Shown here: positions 1 through 5,701 of the stretch, piece after piece
Layout: every line of letters starts with the position of its first letter
Numbering within the stretch: position 1 is the first letter of the stretch
Assembly (NCBI GenBank): GCA_041946675.1
Contig: JBHGAU010000067.1
Location: 1 to 14,375, forward strand
DNA from: CAWBKV01 sp041946675
GTDB taxonomy: Archaea; Halobacteriota; Methanosarcinia; Methanotrichales; Methanotrichaceae
Direction of reading: 5' to 3'
DNA length: 14,375 nucleotides
Made by a program: the position numbers and the translations under genes
Notes under the pieces: model-generated
Told to the model about the DNA's origin: nothing
The model's input: the letters and a program-made list of their open reading frames with translations, nothing else
Databases searched by the model: none

Positions 1-55
1 CGAGGTTTGAGCCTATGAATCCTGAGCCGCCGGTGATTGCGAACTTCTTCGACAT
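1..55 (-). CDS. NAD-dependent epimerase/dehydratase, N-terminal 18 codons (cut by window edge)
   Basis: Only the first 18 codons lie in the window. They read MSKKFAITGGSGFIGSNL, starting with ATG at 55-53 on the minus strand. The GGxGFIG pattern right after the start is the dinucleotide-binding glycine motif of extended short-chain dehydrogenases, the family of nucleotide-sugar epimerases and dehydratases such as UDP-glucose 4-epimerase and dTDP-glucose 4,6-dehydratase. The close fit of the start to the first beta strand of the Rossmann fold supports this ATG. No strong Shine-Dalgarno is visible upstream. The substrate cannot be told from this fragment. Confidence 0.8.
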   Translation of the reverse strand, partial: MSKKFAITGGSGFIGSNL

Positions 56-160
56 TGTGTTACCGAGAATGTTTGTAGTTTATCGTTTGCTTATCATAAC
101 AGCTAGACATCCAACTTGGGTTGGATCGTTCATTAAGTCCATGCCAACCTTATGACCTGC

Positions 161-386
161 CTTCAAGAGCCTTCCCCCAGCGAGGGGCTAGGGACAGCCT
201 GTCCGGCTACTCTCGGACGCTGCTCCCCTCCCCGCAGGAGGGGTTGGAGGTGGGGTTATTCTTTCGAGGCCGCAATCCGCAGGCGGAATCCGTAAGTGGT
301 AGCATTAACAATCAATGGAGCAATTAGAATCCCGTCCGGCTACTCACGGATGCTAGAAAAACCTCCAGGTGTTAGCCCCAGAAGAA
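161..386 (+). repeat. Dispersed intergenic repeat, copy 1
   Basis: First of four related intergenic copies. It has a G/C-rich 5' module (161-256), the 47-bp core (257-303) and a tail ending in gttagccccagaagaa (371-386). The 5' module contains a perfect 7-bp hairpin (CCCCTCC at 225-231, GGAGGGG at 237-243) and a 5-bp hairpin (GTCCG 201-205, CGGAC 214-218). A 21-bp segment at 201-221 recurs at 334-354 with 2 mismatches. ORFs reading through the copy have no recognisable protein content, so I treat it as non-coding. Confidence 0.85.
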
Positions 387-447
387 CTTGTGAGTTTGAA
401 TTGCACTAGTCAGCCCAGACGCAAAATCAAATTTCTGAATTGCGCCG

Positions 448-612
448 ATGAATTGCGATAATTTAAAGCCTGTCACTGTATTAGTAGAGGATCACGAAGG
501 TGGTTTAGGCGTATCTTGTGGCAGTTCCTATCAGCTTCGAGGCGCTGATAAATCGCACATTACATCTGTTATGCAGCTCAAGAGAGCTTTCTACTTCATA
601 AGAGACTCTTAA
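448..612 (+). CDS. Small unassigned ORF, 54 codons
   Basis: An open frame runs from ATG 448 to TAA 610 and begins MNCDNLKPVTVLVEDHEGG. An in-frame stop lies just upstream at 436. The composition (acidic N-terminal half, basic C-terminal end in KRAFYFIRDS) is protein-like, but I recognise no family. The surrounding DNA is full of decayed genes, so it may be a fragment of a longer gene. No convincing ribosome-binding site is seen. Low confidence that it is expressed. Confidence 0.2.
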   Translation: MNCDNLKPVTVLVEDHEGGLGVSCGSSYQLRGADKSHITSVMQLKRAFYFIRDS

Positions 613-969
613 ATAAGGCATGCGATTCATAACAGATCTCTAAGGCATCCGCTGTTTCAGCTCATGCCTCTTATCATATTCTCAATTCAGCAGTGGGCTT
701 TCCAGTATCTGCCTCGATGATGAGGAATACTTTGATACCTCTAACACGCTACGCATATTTAGAGGCATCCGACCATTGAAATTTCAGACGAATATTAAAA
801 GATTCAAGAAATTTAGATTCTGATCAAAAGTAAGTAATATAGTAACTTCCAGAACAACAAGGAAATTATTCAGTCAGATTATTTTTATATTGACTATGAA
901 TTGCACGTTCCAATGAAAGAAGAGGAAAAGTATCAGTCTGGATGCTGAAGGAGGGATCATGTATGTCAT
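613..969. other. Gene-poor stretch with decayed coding remnants
   Basis: No intact gene is seen here. The minus strand at 674-823 gives 50 codons with one internal TAG and a coherent reading listed separately. On the plus strand a short open stretch around 840-945 reads, in part, DYFYIDYELHVPMKEEEKYQ before a stop, with no start or known family. The region looks like degraded accessory DNA. Confidence 0.4.
674..823 (-). pseudogene. Unidentified decayed coding remnant with internal TAG
   Basis: Reading the minus strand from 823 gives 24 codons (part: LKFQWSDASKYA), a TAG at 751-749, then 24 more (RVRGIKVFLIIEADTGKPTA followed by ELRI) and TGA at 676-674. The beta-strand-like FLIIEADTGKP stretch looks like genuine protein. 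It could come from a transposase catalytic domain, but I cannot name the family. There is no good start codon, so it is most likely a fragment. Confidence 0.35.
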
Positions 970-1149
970 CTATTGAATAGGCACTCTAGGGGTCAACAAT
1001 TCCTTCAAGCTCCAAACATGATCAGTTAAGCCTACAGCCATAGCTGGAGTTCGTTATTTCCGTCTTTCTCCTGCCATGATTGATGTCGGAGGGCGCCTGT
1101 AGAATACTGTACCTATGTTTCCAACAAATGTCTTCCCACAGATCTTGCA
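970..1149 (-). pseudogene. Transposase remnant (zinc-ribbon type), internally deleted and with a nonsense codon
   Basis: One minus-strand frame carries pieces of both ends of a transposase. The 5' part (CKICGKTFVGNIGTVFYR) resembles the N-terminal zinc-ribbon region of IS transposases with a CxxCGKxF motif. The 3' part (RTPAMAVGLTDHVWSLKELL) resembles the usual C-terminus of such enzymes, where RTPAMAAG-type motifs follow the last catalytic residue. An in-frame TAA lies between them at 1056-1054. A full enzyme would be several hundred residues, so the middle, including the catalytic core, has been deleted. The family match is from memory; the exact IS family is uncertain. Confidence 0.6.
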
Positions 1150-1161
1150 TCAATTCCAACC

Positions 1162-1401
1162 TCAGGCCATTGTTTCTTCAGAGAAGCGCTTAGCTGCGAT
1201 TATAGTCAGTCCTGTTAGCCTGCCATCTTTATCATGGTTTCTGATGATCCCGTTATCATCTTCTTCGTGCTCTACGGATTTGGGGGGATACACAAAGCTA
1301 ATGTAGAGCACATCTGCACCCTCATCATAATCGATCCATATCTTCTTTTGGGAAGATTTGACGATATGGAGGATCATCTTCATTATATCTGCTTTGTCCA
1401 T
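1162..1401 (-). CDS. DUF2283 family small protein
   Basis: A 79-residue protein. Its central part (WIDYDEGADVLYISF, then DNGIIRNHDKDGRLTGLTII near the C-terminus) matches the DUF2283 pattern, a short beta-rich domain in which an acidic xDxxADVLYI strand is followed by a GI-rich strand. The family has no established biochemical role but is often found among toxin-antitoxin genes, which fits this neighbourhood. I chose ATG 1401 over ATG 1419 because AGGAG (1411-1407) sits 5 bases upstream of it. The gene lies about 120 bases downstream of the coiled-coil gene on the same strand and 12 bases from the transposase remnant. It appears intact. Confidence 0.8.
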   Translation of the reverse strand: MDKADIMKMILHIVKSSQKKIWIDYDEGADVLYISFVYPPKSVEHEEDDNGIIRNHDKDGRLTGLTIIAAKRFSEETMA

Positions 1402-1521
1402 CTCATCTCCTGTTTGCAAGCTATCAATTCGCTTCTAGATTTACCAATGAATCTTTATATTTTCTTGAGCTCTCTTCTTTTCTCGATAGGATTATTTTAT
1501 GTTTATTGTTGGATAATAGTA

Positions 1522-1734
1522 TTAAGTGAACTTTGCTTTTAGCTCTGAGAGTGTTGCCTTGATCTCTGCTATCTCTCGAGCCAGCTGCTCATACTTCTCA
1601 AAGAGGGAGTCTGGAGCGTCCTTTTTAGGAGCGGAGATATCCGTCTTTGTTTCAGAAGTATTCTCTTTGATCCCTTCGAGAAGGCCGATAGCGTTGCCTT
1701 GCTTTTCAATCGTTATATAATGCGTTTCAGTCAT
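1522..1734 (-). CDS. Small coiled-coil protein, 70 residues, unknown function
   Basis: Not a family I can name. The protein starts MTETHYITIEKQGNAIG, passes through a charged Ser/Thr/Lys-rich linker, and ends in a heptad-like helix rich in Leu, Ile, Glu and Lys (EQLAREIAEIKATLSELKAK) that should form a coiled coil. The start at 1734 is preceded by GGGGG with 5-base spacing and lies just beyond the end of the acylphosphatase-like pseudogene at 1773. A longer frame opening at 1797 would overlap that pseudogene and has no better ribosome site. The shape, a short beta N-terminus and a helical C-terminus, is compatible with an antitoxin-like or scaffold role, but nothing proves it. Confidence 0.55.
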   Translation of the reverse strand: MTETHYITIEKQGNAIGLLEGIKENTSETKTDISAPKKDAPDSLFEKYEQLAREIAEIKATLSELKAKFT

Positions 1735-1772
1735 CTGATCCCCCTTGATAATCATTATATCCTGCTCTTTGT

Positions 1773-2117
1773 CTATGCTGTGAGGGCATCTACACACTTC
1801 GCTATCTGCTCGAACATCAGCATTTGGACAAATTCGCTGGCAGCCATCACCTCGCCAGCATAATCTGCCACTTCGATCCTATCTACGTTAGCATGCTCTG
1901 GGGAATGGCTTGATTTGATGAAATCTATATAGCGTTTCACCTTATCCTCATCGCCACATAGCTGAGCAATAACTTTTTCTTCGAAATCAGTGCTGATATT
2001 GTAGCTAAAAAGTTACATATCCCTATTTTCACGGCGTTGAGGAAGAGAAACGACCTGTAAGTCCACATCGCAGACCTTCCTGCCGGTTATAACAAGCTCA
2101 GCACCCTTCTTCATCAT
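1773..2117 (-). pseudogene. Acylphosphatase-like gene interrupted by an in-frame TAA
   Basis: A single minus-strand frame runs 114 codons from ATG 2117 (or 2114) to TAG 1773 with one internal TAA at 2015-2013. The first 34 codons read MMKKGAELVITGRKVCDVDL and onward, similar to the opening strand of acylphosphatase-like domains (KxAxLxIxGxVxxV). The later part keeps further expected elements: FEEKVIAQLCGDEDKVKRYI, then a D-R-I-E-V strand near the end. Because both halves are in the same frame, this is a nonsense mutation, not a frameshift. The downstream half has no early ATG. Canonical catalytic Arg/Asn positions are not clearly preserved, so even the parent may have been non-catalytic. A sequencing error at one base is the main alternative. 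Confidence 0.6.
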
Positions 2118-2191
2118 TTTATTCGTTGATTCTCGGCTATTTATTGTTATTGTCTATTCATGCGTGATCAAAAGGGCTTTGAATCTTACGA

Positions 2192-2340
2192 TTATAATTC
2201 CTCATCTTCCTTAGCTCTGGCTGATAATACGGCGTCAGAGAGGCTCATGTGGTTATGGCGATCTTTTGCAGAGTAATGGTAACTTTTCTGAGCGGCTTGA
2301 AGACGCCACTCTCATAGATGCAATCAATAACCTTATCCAT
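2192..2340 (-). pseudogene. DUF104 (AF2212-like) antitoxin, frameshifted
   Basis: From ATG 2340 (GGGG three bases upstream) the frame reads MDKVIDCIYESGVFKPLRKV, the characteristic start of DUF104 antitoxins (KVIxAIYExGVxKPLxKV). That frame ends at TGA 2247-2245 after 31 codons. Shifting frame there continues with MSLSDAVLSARAKEDEEL and a TAA at 2194-2192, which resembles a C-terminal segment of the same family. Partners are usually PIN-domain or RelE-type toxins, and none is seen next to it. The gene has therefore lost both its frame and its toxin. Confidence 0.65.
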
Positions 2341-2513
2341 AATCCCCAAATCCTGTCTTCCATTTCGATATGAGCCTTAGGTCACTCGCATTTTCTAATA
2401 GGCTTTCTTTTGACATTTCAAGTCTTCTTCGTCTGGTCCGATTAAATTCCTAGACACTCTCGAACTCCATCGAGCTTTCTCCAAAGAGCTTGGACCTCAC
2501 GCCCGTATTTCAT
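2341..2513 (-). pseudogene. Probable remnant of a HEPN-type partner of the MNT gene
   Basis: The MNT stop codon overlaps a new ATG in an ATGA arrangement (ATG at 2513-2511). The frame that opens there reads MKYGREVQALWRKLDGVREC and two more residues (LGI), then stops at TAA 2444-2442. MNT genes are usually coupled to a HEPN gene in exactly this way, and the charged, Trp-containing helix is compatible with the first HEPN helix. A later stretch in another frame (MSKESLLENASDL) may be more of the same gene. The Rx4-6H catalytic motif is absent. The HEPN assignment rests mainly on position and is uncertain. Confidence 0.35.
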
Positions 2514-2842
2514 ATAGAGATTCCCTCCTCCTTGACATTCAAGAGGAAGGGAGTATTGAACTGGTGATAGATCTCTGCAGGGTAAACCAGGCCGGATATT
2601 ACCACACCGTACTCCAGGGAATATCTTACGATCAAATTATCAATAAATTGCGTCTCATCCTTCATAAGGTTGCCTTTTACAAGTATAAGCAGATCTATAT
2701 CTGAATACTGCGTGTAGTTTCCTCTTGAATAAGATCCGAAGAGTATGAGATCCTCGATCTTATCGCCCAGAGCGGCTTTGAGATCTGCCTTGAATATTGT
2801 GAGGATATTATCAACATCATCTAAAAGATACATTATTCTCAT
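2510..2842 (-). CDS. MNT-type nucleotidyltransferase (minimal nucleotidyltransferase antitoxin)
   Basis: A 110-residue protein. Residues 34-51 contain the fold signature FGSYSRG followed by SDIDLL: the GS motif (G36-S37) and the two metal-binding aspartates D48 and D50 of the DNA polymerase beta superfamily. Its length fits the minimal nucleotidyltransferases that act as antitoxins for HEPN RNases, some by transferring AMP to the toxin. The ATG at 2842 overlaps the TGA of the upstream HicB-like gene (ATGA), so the two are probably translated together; ATG 2833 is an alternative start. The gene itself looks intact. Its expected HEPN partner downstream is broken, so it is now an orphan or serves another partner. 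Confidence 0.85.
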   Translation of the reverse strand: MRIMYLLDDVDNILTIFKADLKAALGDKIEDLILFGSYSRGNYTQYSDIDLLILVKGNLMKDETQFIDNLIVRYSLEYGVVISGLVYPAEIYHQFNTPFLLNVKEEGISI

Positions 2843-3048
2843 CGCAATCTTAAGACTCCAATTACCCTTCCGCTACCTTTGGTCGTGGTTATTTCGTTAA
2901 GCACATCCAGGCAGCCTTGAATGGCGTCCTTTATATTCTCTAGAGCCTCCTCAACGGTTCTTCCTTGTGAGACACAGCCTGGCAGAGATGGACATTCCAC
3001 AACGAACCAGCCACCTTCTACTTCGCTTATTAGGATCTTGAATCGCAT
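2839..3048 (-). CDS. HicB-like antitoxin family protein, orphan
   Basis: A 69-residue protein starting MRFKILISEVEGGWFVVECP and continuing with the LPGCVSQGRTVEEALENIKDAI pattern typical of the HicB partial RNase-H fold (xExGxWxVxxPxLPGCxSQGxTxxEAxxN). It ends after the core fold, without a C-terminal DNA-binding domain. AAGGAG sits 4 bases before the ATG. Instead of a hicA gene, the next gene is MNT, joined by a 4-base overlap. HicB-like proteins normally block the HicA mRNA endonuclease, but no HicA is beside this one, so its partner could be distant, lost, or the MNT protein. The lack of a partner is seen; its meaning is inferred. Confidence 0.85.
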   Translation of the reverse strand: MRFKILISEVEGGWFVVECPSLPGCVSQGRTVEEALENIKDAIQGCLDVLNEITTTKGSGRVIGVLRLR

Positions 3049-3081
3049 ACAACTCCTTGAGATGTAAAAGGGTTTTGAAGG

Positions 3082-3147
3082 CTAAGTGTTTTTCCCTTTA
3101 ATATTTTTAACAATTTTTGCTGCTGGAACTATCATAGCAGATAGGTG
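3082..3147 (-). pseudogene. 3' fragment of a second hicB gene
   Basis: The minus strand reads HLSAMIVPAAKIVKNIKG to a TAG at 3084-3082. This parallels the C-terminus of the intact HicB at 4110-4358 (LPAEMVPASKIVKDVKIPV), and the DNA is also clearly similar. Similarity stops at about 3144-3147, exactly where repeat copy 2 begins, so the rest of the gene has been replaced by the repeat or lost at that junction. Confidence 0.65.
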
Positions 3148-3282
3148 GATATTCTTTCGAGGCTGCTATCCGCGGACGGAGCCCATAAGTTGCAGCATCG
3201 CTCTATTCGGTGGATATGTTAAGCAACCCGTCCGGCGATTCCAGCATGCTAGCAAAACCCCCTTGTATTAGCCCTAGAAGAA
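3144..3282 (+). repeat. Dispersed intergenic repeat, copy 2 (5'-truncated)
   Basis: Contains the full 47-bp core (3150-3196) and the conserved 3' tail attagccctagaagaa (3267-3282), but lacks the G/C-rich 5' module of the other copies. The missing part coincides with the hicB fragment junction. The middle keeps cccgtccggc...gcatgctagcaaaac, matching copy 1 at 331-360. Confidence 0.8.
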
Positions 3283-3340
3283 AGTGTAGCTCAATCAGGC
3301 TAGAAGCATTAATGATCTCGATTTTACTATAGTTAATCTC

Positions 3341-3880
3341 TTAGCTTTTTGCACTAAGAAATTGCTTTACCCAGGACTTTGAATATCCATCCTTTTTGGA
3401 ATAAAATATTTCTAAAGCGCAATCTTGGCTAGCTATAATAGCTTCATCGAAATTAGTATATTTGGGGATTTCTCTTTTGAAATCCTTCCAACCGAATTCT
3501 ATAGGATTCAAATCAGGAGCATAGGGAATATTATAAATCAAATGAATATCGATTTCTTCAGTTAGTTTTCTAAATTTTTTGGCTAAATGAATTCTAGCAT
3601 TATCTAGGAGTATACAAATTGGCCTCATATTATTATTATTGTTATTATTATTCCTTATACGTTGAGCAAAATCCATCAGCGCTTCCTTCTTAGATGAGTT
3701 GGAAACCATGACCTCATCATTGCCATTCAATGCTATAAATCCAAAAATAGTTCTTGATCTAACCTTTCCGGGTTTATAATTTATCATATGAGTGTTTAAA
3801 ACTCTACGTGTATTAGGGTGCTGCTGTAATGAGCTTTCGTCAAGAAATCCTATAATAGGATCAGTAACTGTGGTTATCAC
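3341..3880 (-). pseudogene. IS630-family transposase, DDE domain only (5'-truncated)
   Basis: The 179-residue frame carries the whole catalytic domain of an IS630/Tc1-mariner transposase. D14 lies in GFLDESS, D93 in LLDNARIH and E128 in YAPDLNPIEFGWKDFKRE; spacing and surrounding residues fit the DDE_3 family. A complete enzyme has about 300-350 residues with N-terminal helix-turn-helix domains. Those are absent: the frame opens at GTG 3880 and hicA ends only 32 bases upstream. A run of eight Asn codons (residues 77-84), encoded by an AAT/AAC microsatellite around 3629-3652, interrupts the fold just before the second Asp strand and is not usual in the family. The DNA is more AT-rich than its neighbours. 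It is probably an inactive remnant, though the catalytic triad is intact. Confidence 0.8.
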
Positions 3881-3912
3881 TGATTTTACCCTTTTTTAAA
3901 AAAATTTCTGCA

Positions 3913-4113
3913 TCATCCGGCCTCTTTTAGTATCGCTCTTAATGTTCCTTTTGGTATATCCACACCAGGATGATTTGGTACAGTCGTTCTCCTTTTTGTG
4001 GCCGGATTGTACCAGATCTCGTGACTGCCCTTCCCTTGTCGATCGAAAACAAATCCCGCCTTTTTGAGTCCCCAGATGACATCGCTTGAGGCCATAGCGG
4101 GAAGCTCCGTCAT
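3913..4113 (-). CDS. hicA: HicA mRNA interferase toxin
   Basis: A 66-residue protein matching HicA, the toxin of type II HicBA systems, a small double-stranded-RNA-binding-fold RNase that cleaves mRNA. The motif GKGSHEIWYNP holds the catalytic histidine (H31), followed by TVPNHPGVDIPKGTLRAIL, the family's C-terminal signature. The ATG at 4113 overlaps the hicB stop in ATGA, so translation is coupled. Order is antitoxin first, toxin second, the reverse of the Escherichia coli order but common elsewhere. The gene appears intact. It is followed within 35 bases by the truncated IS630 transposase, so DNA loss or insertion has reached right up to its stop codon. Confidence 0.93.
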   Translation of the reverse strand: MTELPAMASSDVIWGLKKAGFVFDRQGKGSHEIWYNPATKRRTTVPNHPGVDIPKGTLRAILKEAG

Positions 4114-4358
4114 ACAGTCACGGCAACAGGTATCTTGACGTCTTTAACAATCTTTGATGCTGGTACCATCTCAGCAGGTAGAGGATCTCCGTGCTCCAAA
4201 TACGATTCGATGAGCTCCCTGGCTACGTCCTGCGCTATTTCCATAGTCTCTGCTATAGTTCGTCCTTGAGCTACCAGCCCTTGCAGTGTATCACTGGTAG
4301 CAAGATATACACCTTCTTCTAGTTTCTCTATTTTCAAGGAAATGATATATTCTGCCAA
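4110..4358 (-). CDS. hicB: HicB antitoxin
   Basis: An 82-residue HicB-fold antitoxin, expected to bind and silence HicA and to repress the operon. The N-terminal strand (EYIISLKIEKLEEGVYLATS) is followed by LQGLVAQGRTIAETMEIAQD, the family's GxxxQGxTxxEA signature, then a helix and the VPASKIVKDVKI tail. The start is a TTG at 4358-4356: no ATG is available in frame before residue 40, and GGAG (4372-4369) lies 10 bases upstream. It overlaps hicA by 4 bases. The TATA-like sequence at 4430-4421 could drive the pair. Confidence 0.88.
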   Translation of the reverse strand: MAEYIISLKIEKLEEGVYLATSDTLQGLVAQGRTIAETMEIAQDVARELIESYLEHGDPLPAEMVPASKIVKDVKIPVAVTV

Positions 4359-4420
4359 TTTCGAACTACTCCAGTCATTTAATCATTTGGCACAATGTTT
4401 GGGCGTCCTAGTATTTGAGA

Positions 4421-4430
4421 TTAATTTATA
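4421..4430 (-). promoter_or_regulatory. Candidate TATA box for hicBA
   Basis: On the minus strand the sequence is TATAAATTAA, a good archaeal TATA box. A transcript starting about 25 bases downstream would have a leader of roughly 40 bases containing the GGAG ribosome site before the TTG start. Based on sequence only. Confidence 0.45.
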
Positions 4431-4495
4431 GTGGCATAAAGAGTATACATAGCCAATAACTATATTGTTCAATAGATTCTACCTCATAAAGCTGG

Positions 4496-4780
4496 ATGAA
4501 ATGCATTAGATGCGGTCGCTGCTGCACAAAACTCGATATCTATATCGTAAACCCTGAATCAATCAGGTCTGACGGTACCATGGACCCCTCATACCAGATG
4601 ATCTTTAAGCCGGGAGGCACAAGATGCCCTCACCTTACTTATCATGGTGAAACAGCTGTCTGCATCATACATCACCTGCTGTGCTATCGCGGAACTCCAT
4701 GCGACCTTTTCGAGCAGTTTGGCCCCGAAGATAGCATCTGCATAATGGGGAGCTACTTCAAAGAACTTCAAAGATATTGA
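4496..4780 (+). CDS. Cysteine-rich YkgJ-like putative metal-binding protein
   Basis: A 94-residue protein that opens with MKCIRCGRCC, the CxxCGxCC motif of the YkgJ family (zinc- or iron-chelating domain). Further cysteines at residues 44, 56, 63, 69 and 82 include the family-like pattern of Cys-Pro-x-Leu (RCPHLTYHG), a central Cys (C56) and a later Cys-Asp (C69). They probably bind a metal ion or Fe-S cluster. Substrate and role are unknown. The ATG at 4496 is the only start that keeps the first cysteines. There is no clear Shine-Dalgarno, but an ACTATATTG element about 30 bases upstream suggests a leaderless transcript. It is divergent from hicB and convergent with the RDD gene. Confidence 0.7.
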   Translation: MKCIRCGRCCTKLDIYIVNPESIRSDGTMDPSYQMIFKPGGTRCPHLTYHGETAVCIIHHLLCYRGTPCDLFEQFGPEDSICIMGSYFKELQRY

Positions 4781-4827
4781 GGAGCATTAATCCGGGCAGT
4801 ATGCGATAGCAGGATTACTTCAGTGAG

Positions 4828-5274
4828 CTAGCGATTGCATCTTTCGCATTCGATATCTGCCCTAATTACAACAGTGTTCGAGATCCTGTTGAACAGCCGC
4901 TGCCCCGAGCCGCGCATCGCAAGCCATCCGATTATGCAATCGATGGGCAGAAGGAATGCCTTGCCGAAGCTCTCGATTGCCGCGTCTTCAAAGCCTATCT
5001 TTTCTCCTTCCGTGCCTACTGTCGCCAGGTTCATCGCCATCTTTCCTATTGATTGTCCTCTGTATCCCTCAAGGGCAGTCCAGTAGATGAATAATAAGAG
5101 CCCCTGTGCCTCGAAGTTAAGGTGGAGTCCATAGGCGCCATAGTGTATATAACCGATATCTAACGGGGTCCCGATCGCACCTCTGATTATGCCCCAGAGA
5201 ATGCCGATCAGAAGCACATCTATTAGCCATGCCCAGAACCTTGCCATCCAGCCGGCCAGAGGTAAAGCACTCAT
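4828..5274 (-). CDS. RDD family membrane protein
   Basis: A 148-residue integral membrane protein. Residues 8-30 hold the RDD signature: LAGWMARFWAWLIDVLLIG, with the Arg and Asp inside the first membrane helix. A second hydrophobic segment lies near residues 58-68 (GLLLFIYWTALEGYRGQSIG), followed by the GKMAMNLATV motif that is also typical. A third hydrophobic stretch is near 109-120. RDD proteins are three- or four-helix proteins, some implicated in ion transport; the substrate is unknown. The C-terminus ends in a cysteine pair within ECERCNR. The region upstream on the minus strand has a CTATAGCTAAATA element about 30 bases before the ATG, which fits an archaeal promoter with a short or absent leader. 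Confidence 0.85.
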   Translation of the reverse strand: MSALPLAGWMARFWAWLIDVLLIGILWGIIRGAIGTPLDIGYIHYGAYGLHLNFEAQGLLLFIYWTALEGYRGQSIGKMAMNLATVGTEGEKIGFEDAAIESFGKAFLLPIDCIIGWLAMRGSGQRLFNRISNTVVIRADIECERCNR

Positions 5275-5407
5275 GCGTCTAGCATTTGAGGCACTGGTAT
5301 TTAGCTATAGCTTATCGCTTTAATGCTCAGGGTTATCAAACATTGCTCAATTAGGGTGAATTATCGTCATAAGTTCATTCTGTTCCAATCAAACTTACAG
5401 CCAACGT

Positions 5408-5652
5408 TTTCAAGAGCCTCCCCCAGCGAGGGGCTAGGGGTAACCTATCCAGCTACTCTCGGACGCTGCTCCCCCCTAGAGGAGGGCTGGGAGTGAATAT
5501 TCTTTCGAGGCCGCTATCCACAGGCAGAACCCGTAAGTGGCAGCGCTGTTAATCAGTAGAGCAATTAAATAGCCTGCAAGAGCGTTTGAGGGCGCTAAGA
5601 AACCATTATTGTCGGAATCCAGGAAAACTATTAGTGTTAGTCCCAGAAGAAA
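5408..5652 (+). repeat. Dispersed intergenic repeat, copy 3 (longest)
   Basis: Has all three parts: the G/C-rich module (5410-5497) nearly the same as copy 1, the 47-bp core (5498-5544) and a tail ending gttagtcccagaagaaag. The piece between core and tail is longer than in the other copies and includes a segment (aagagcgtttgagggcgct) without a counterpart in copies 2 and 4. It lies between the start of the RDD gene and the end of the RelE gene. Confidence 0.85.
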
Positions 5653-5701
5653 GCATAGGGCATTTATCTAGAAGCGTCTCCGAACAGGATTCACATACGT
5701 C

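Noticed and set aside
225..243. G/C-rich hairpin in repeat copy 1 as a transcription terminator
   Set aside because: No T-run follows, no gene ends nearby on the plus strand, and the same module recurs in copies 3 and 4 in different gene contexts, so it belongs to the repeat.
121..327. 68-codon ORF through repeat copy 1
   Set aside because: It lies wholly in the repeat, has low-complexity Pro/Ser/Arg-rich content, no ribosome site, and its frame is not kept in the other copies.
749..751. In-frame TAG as a possible pyrrolysine codon
   Set aside because: Some Methanosarcinales use TAG for pyrrolysine, but this is an orphan remnant with no start codon or family match, and the other interrupted genes here are broken by TAA or frameshift. 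Intact genes such as the radical SAM gene end in TAG in normal positions.
3086..3271. 61-codon plus-strand ORF through repeat copy 2
   Set aside because: It crosses the hicB fragment in antisense and then the repeat, so it is a chance open frame.
4589..4771. 60-codon minus-strand ORF opposite the cysteine-rich gene
   Set aside because: Shadow frame; the plus-strand gene has the CxxCGxCC motif and fits a known family.
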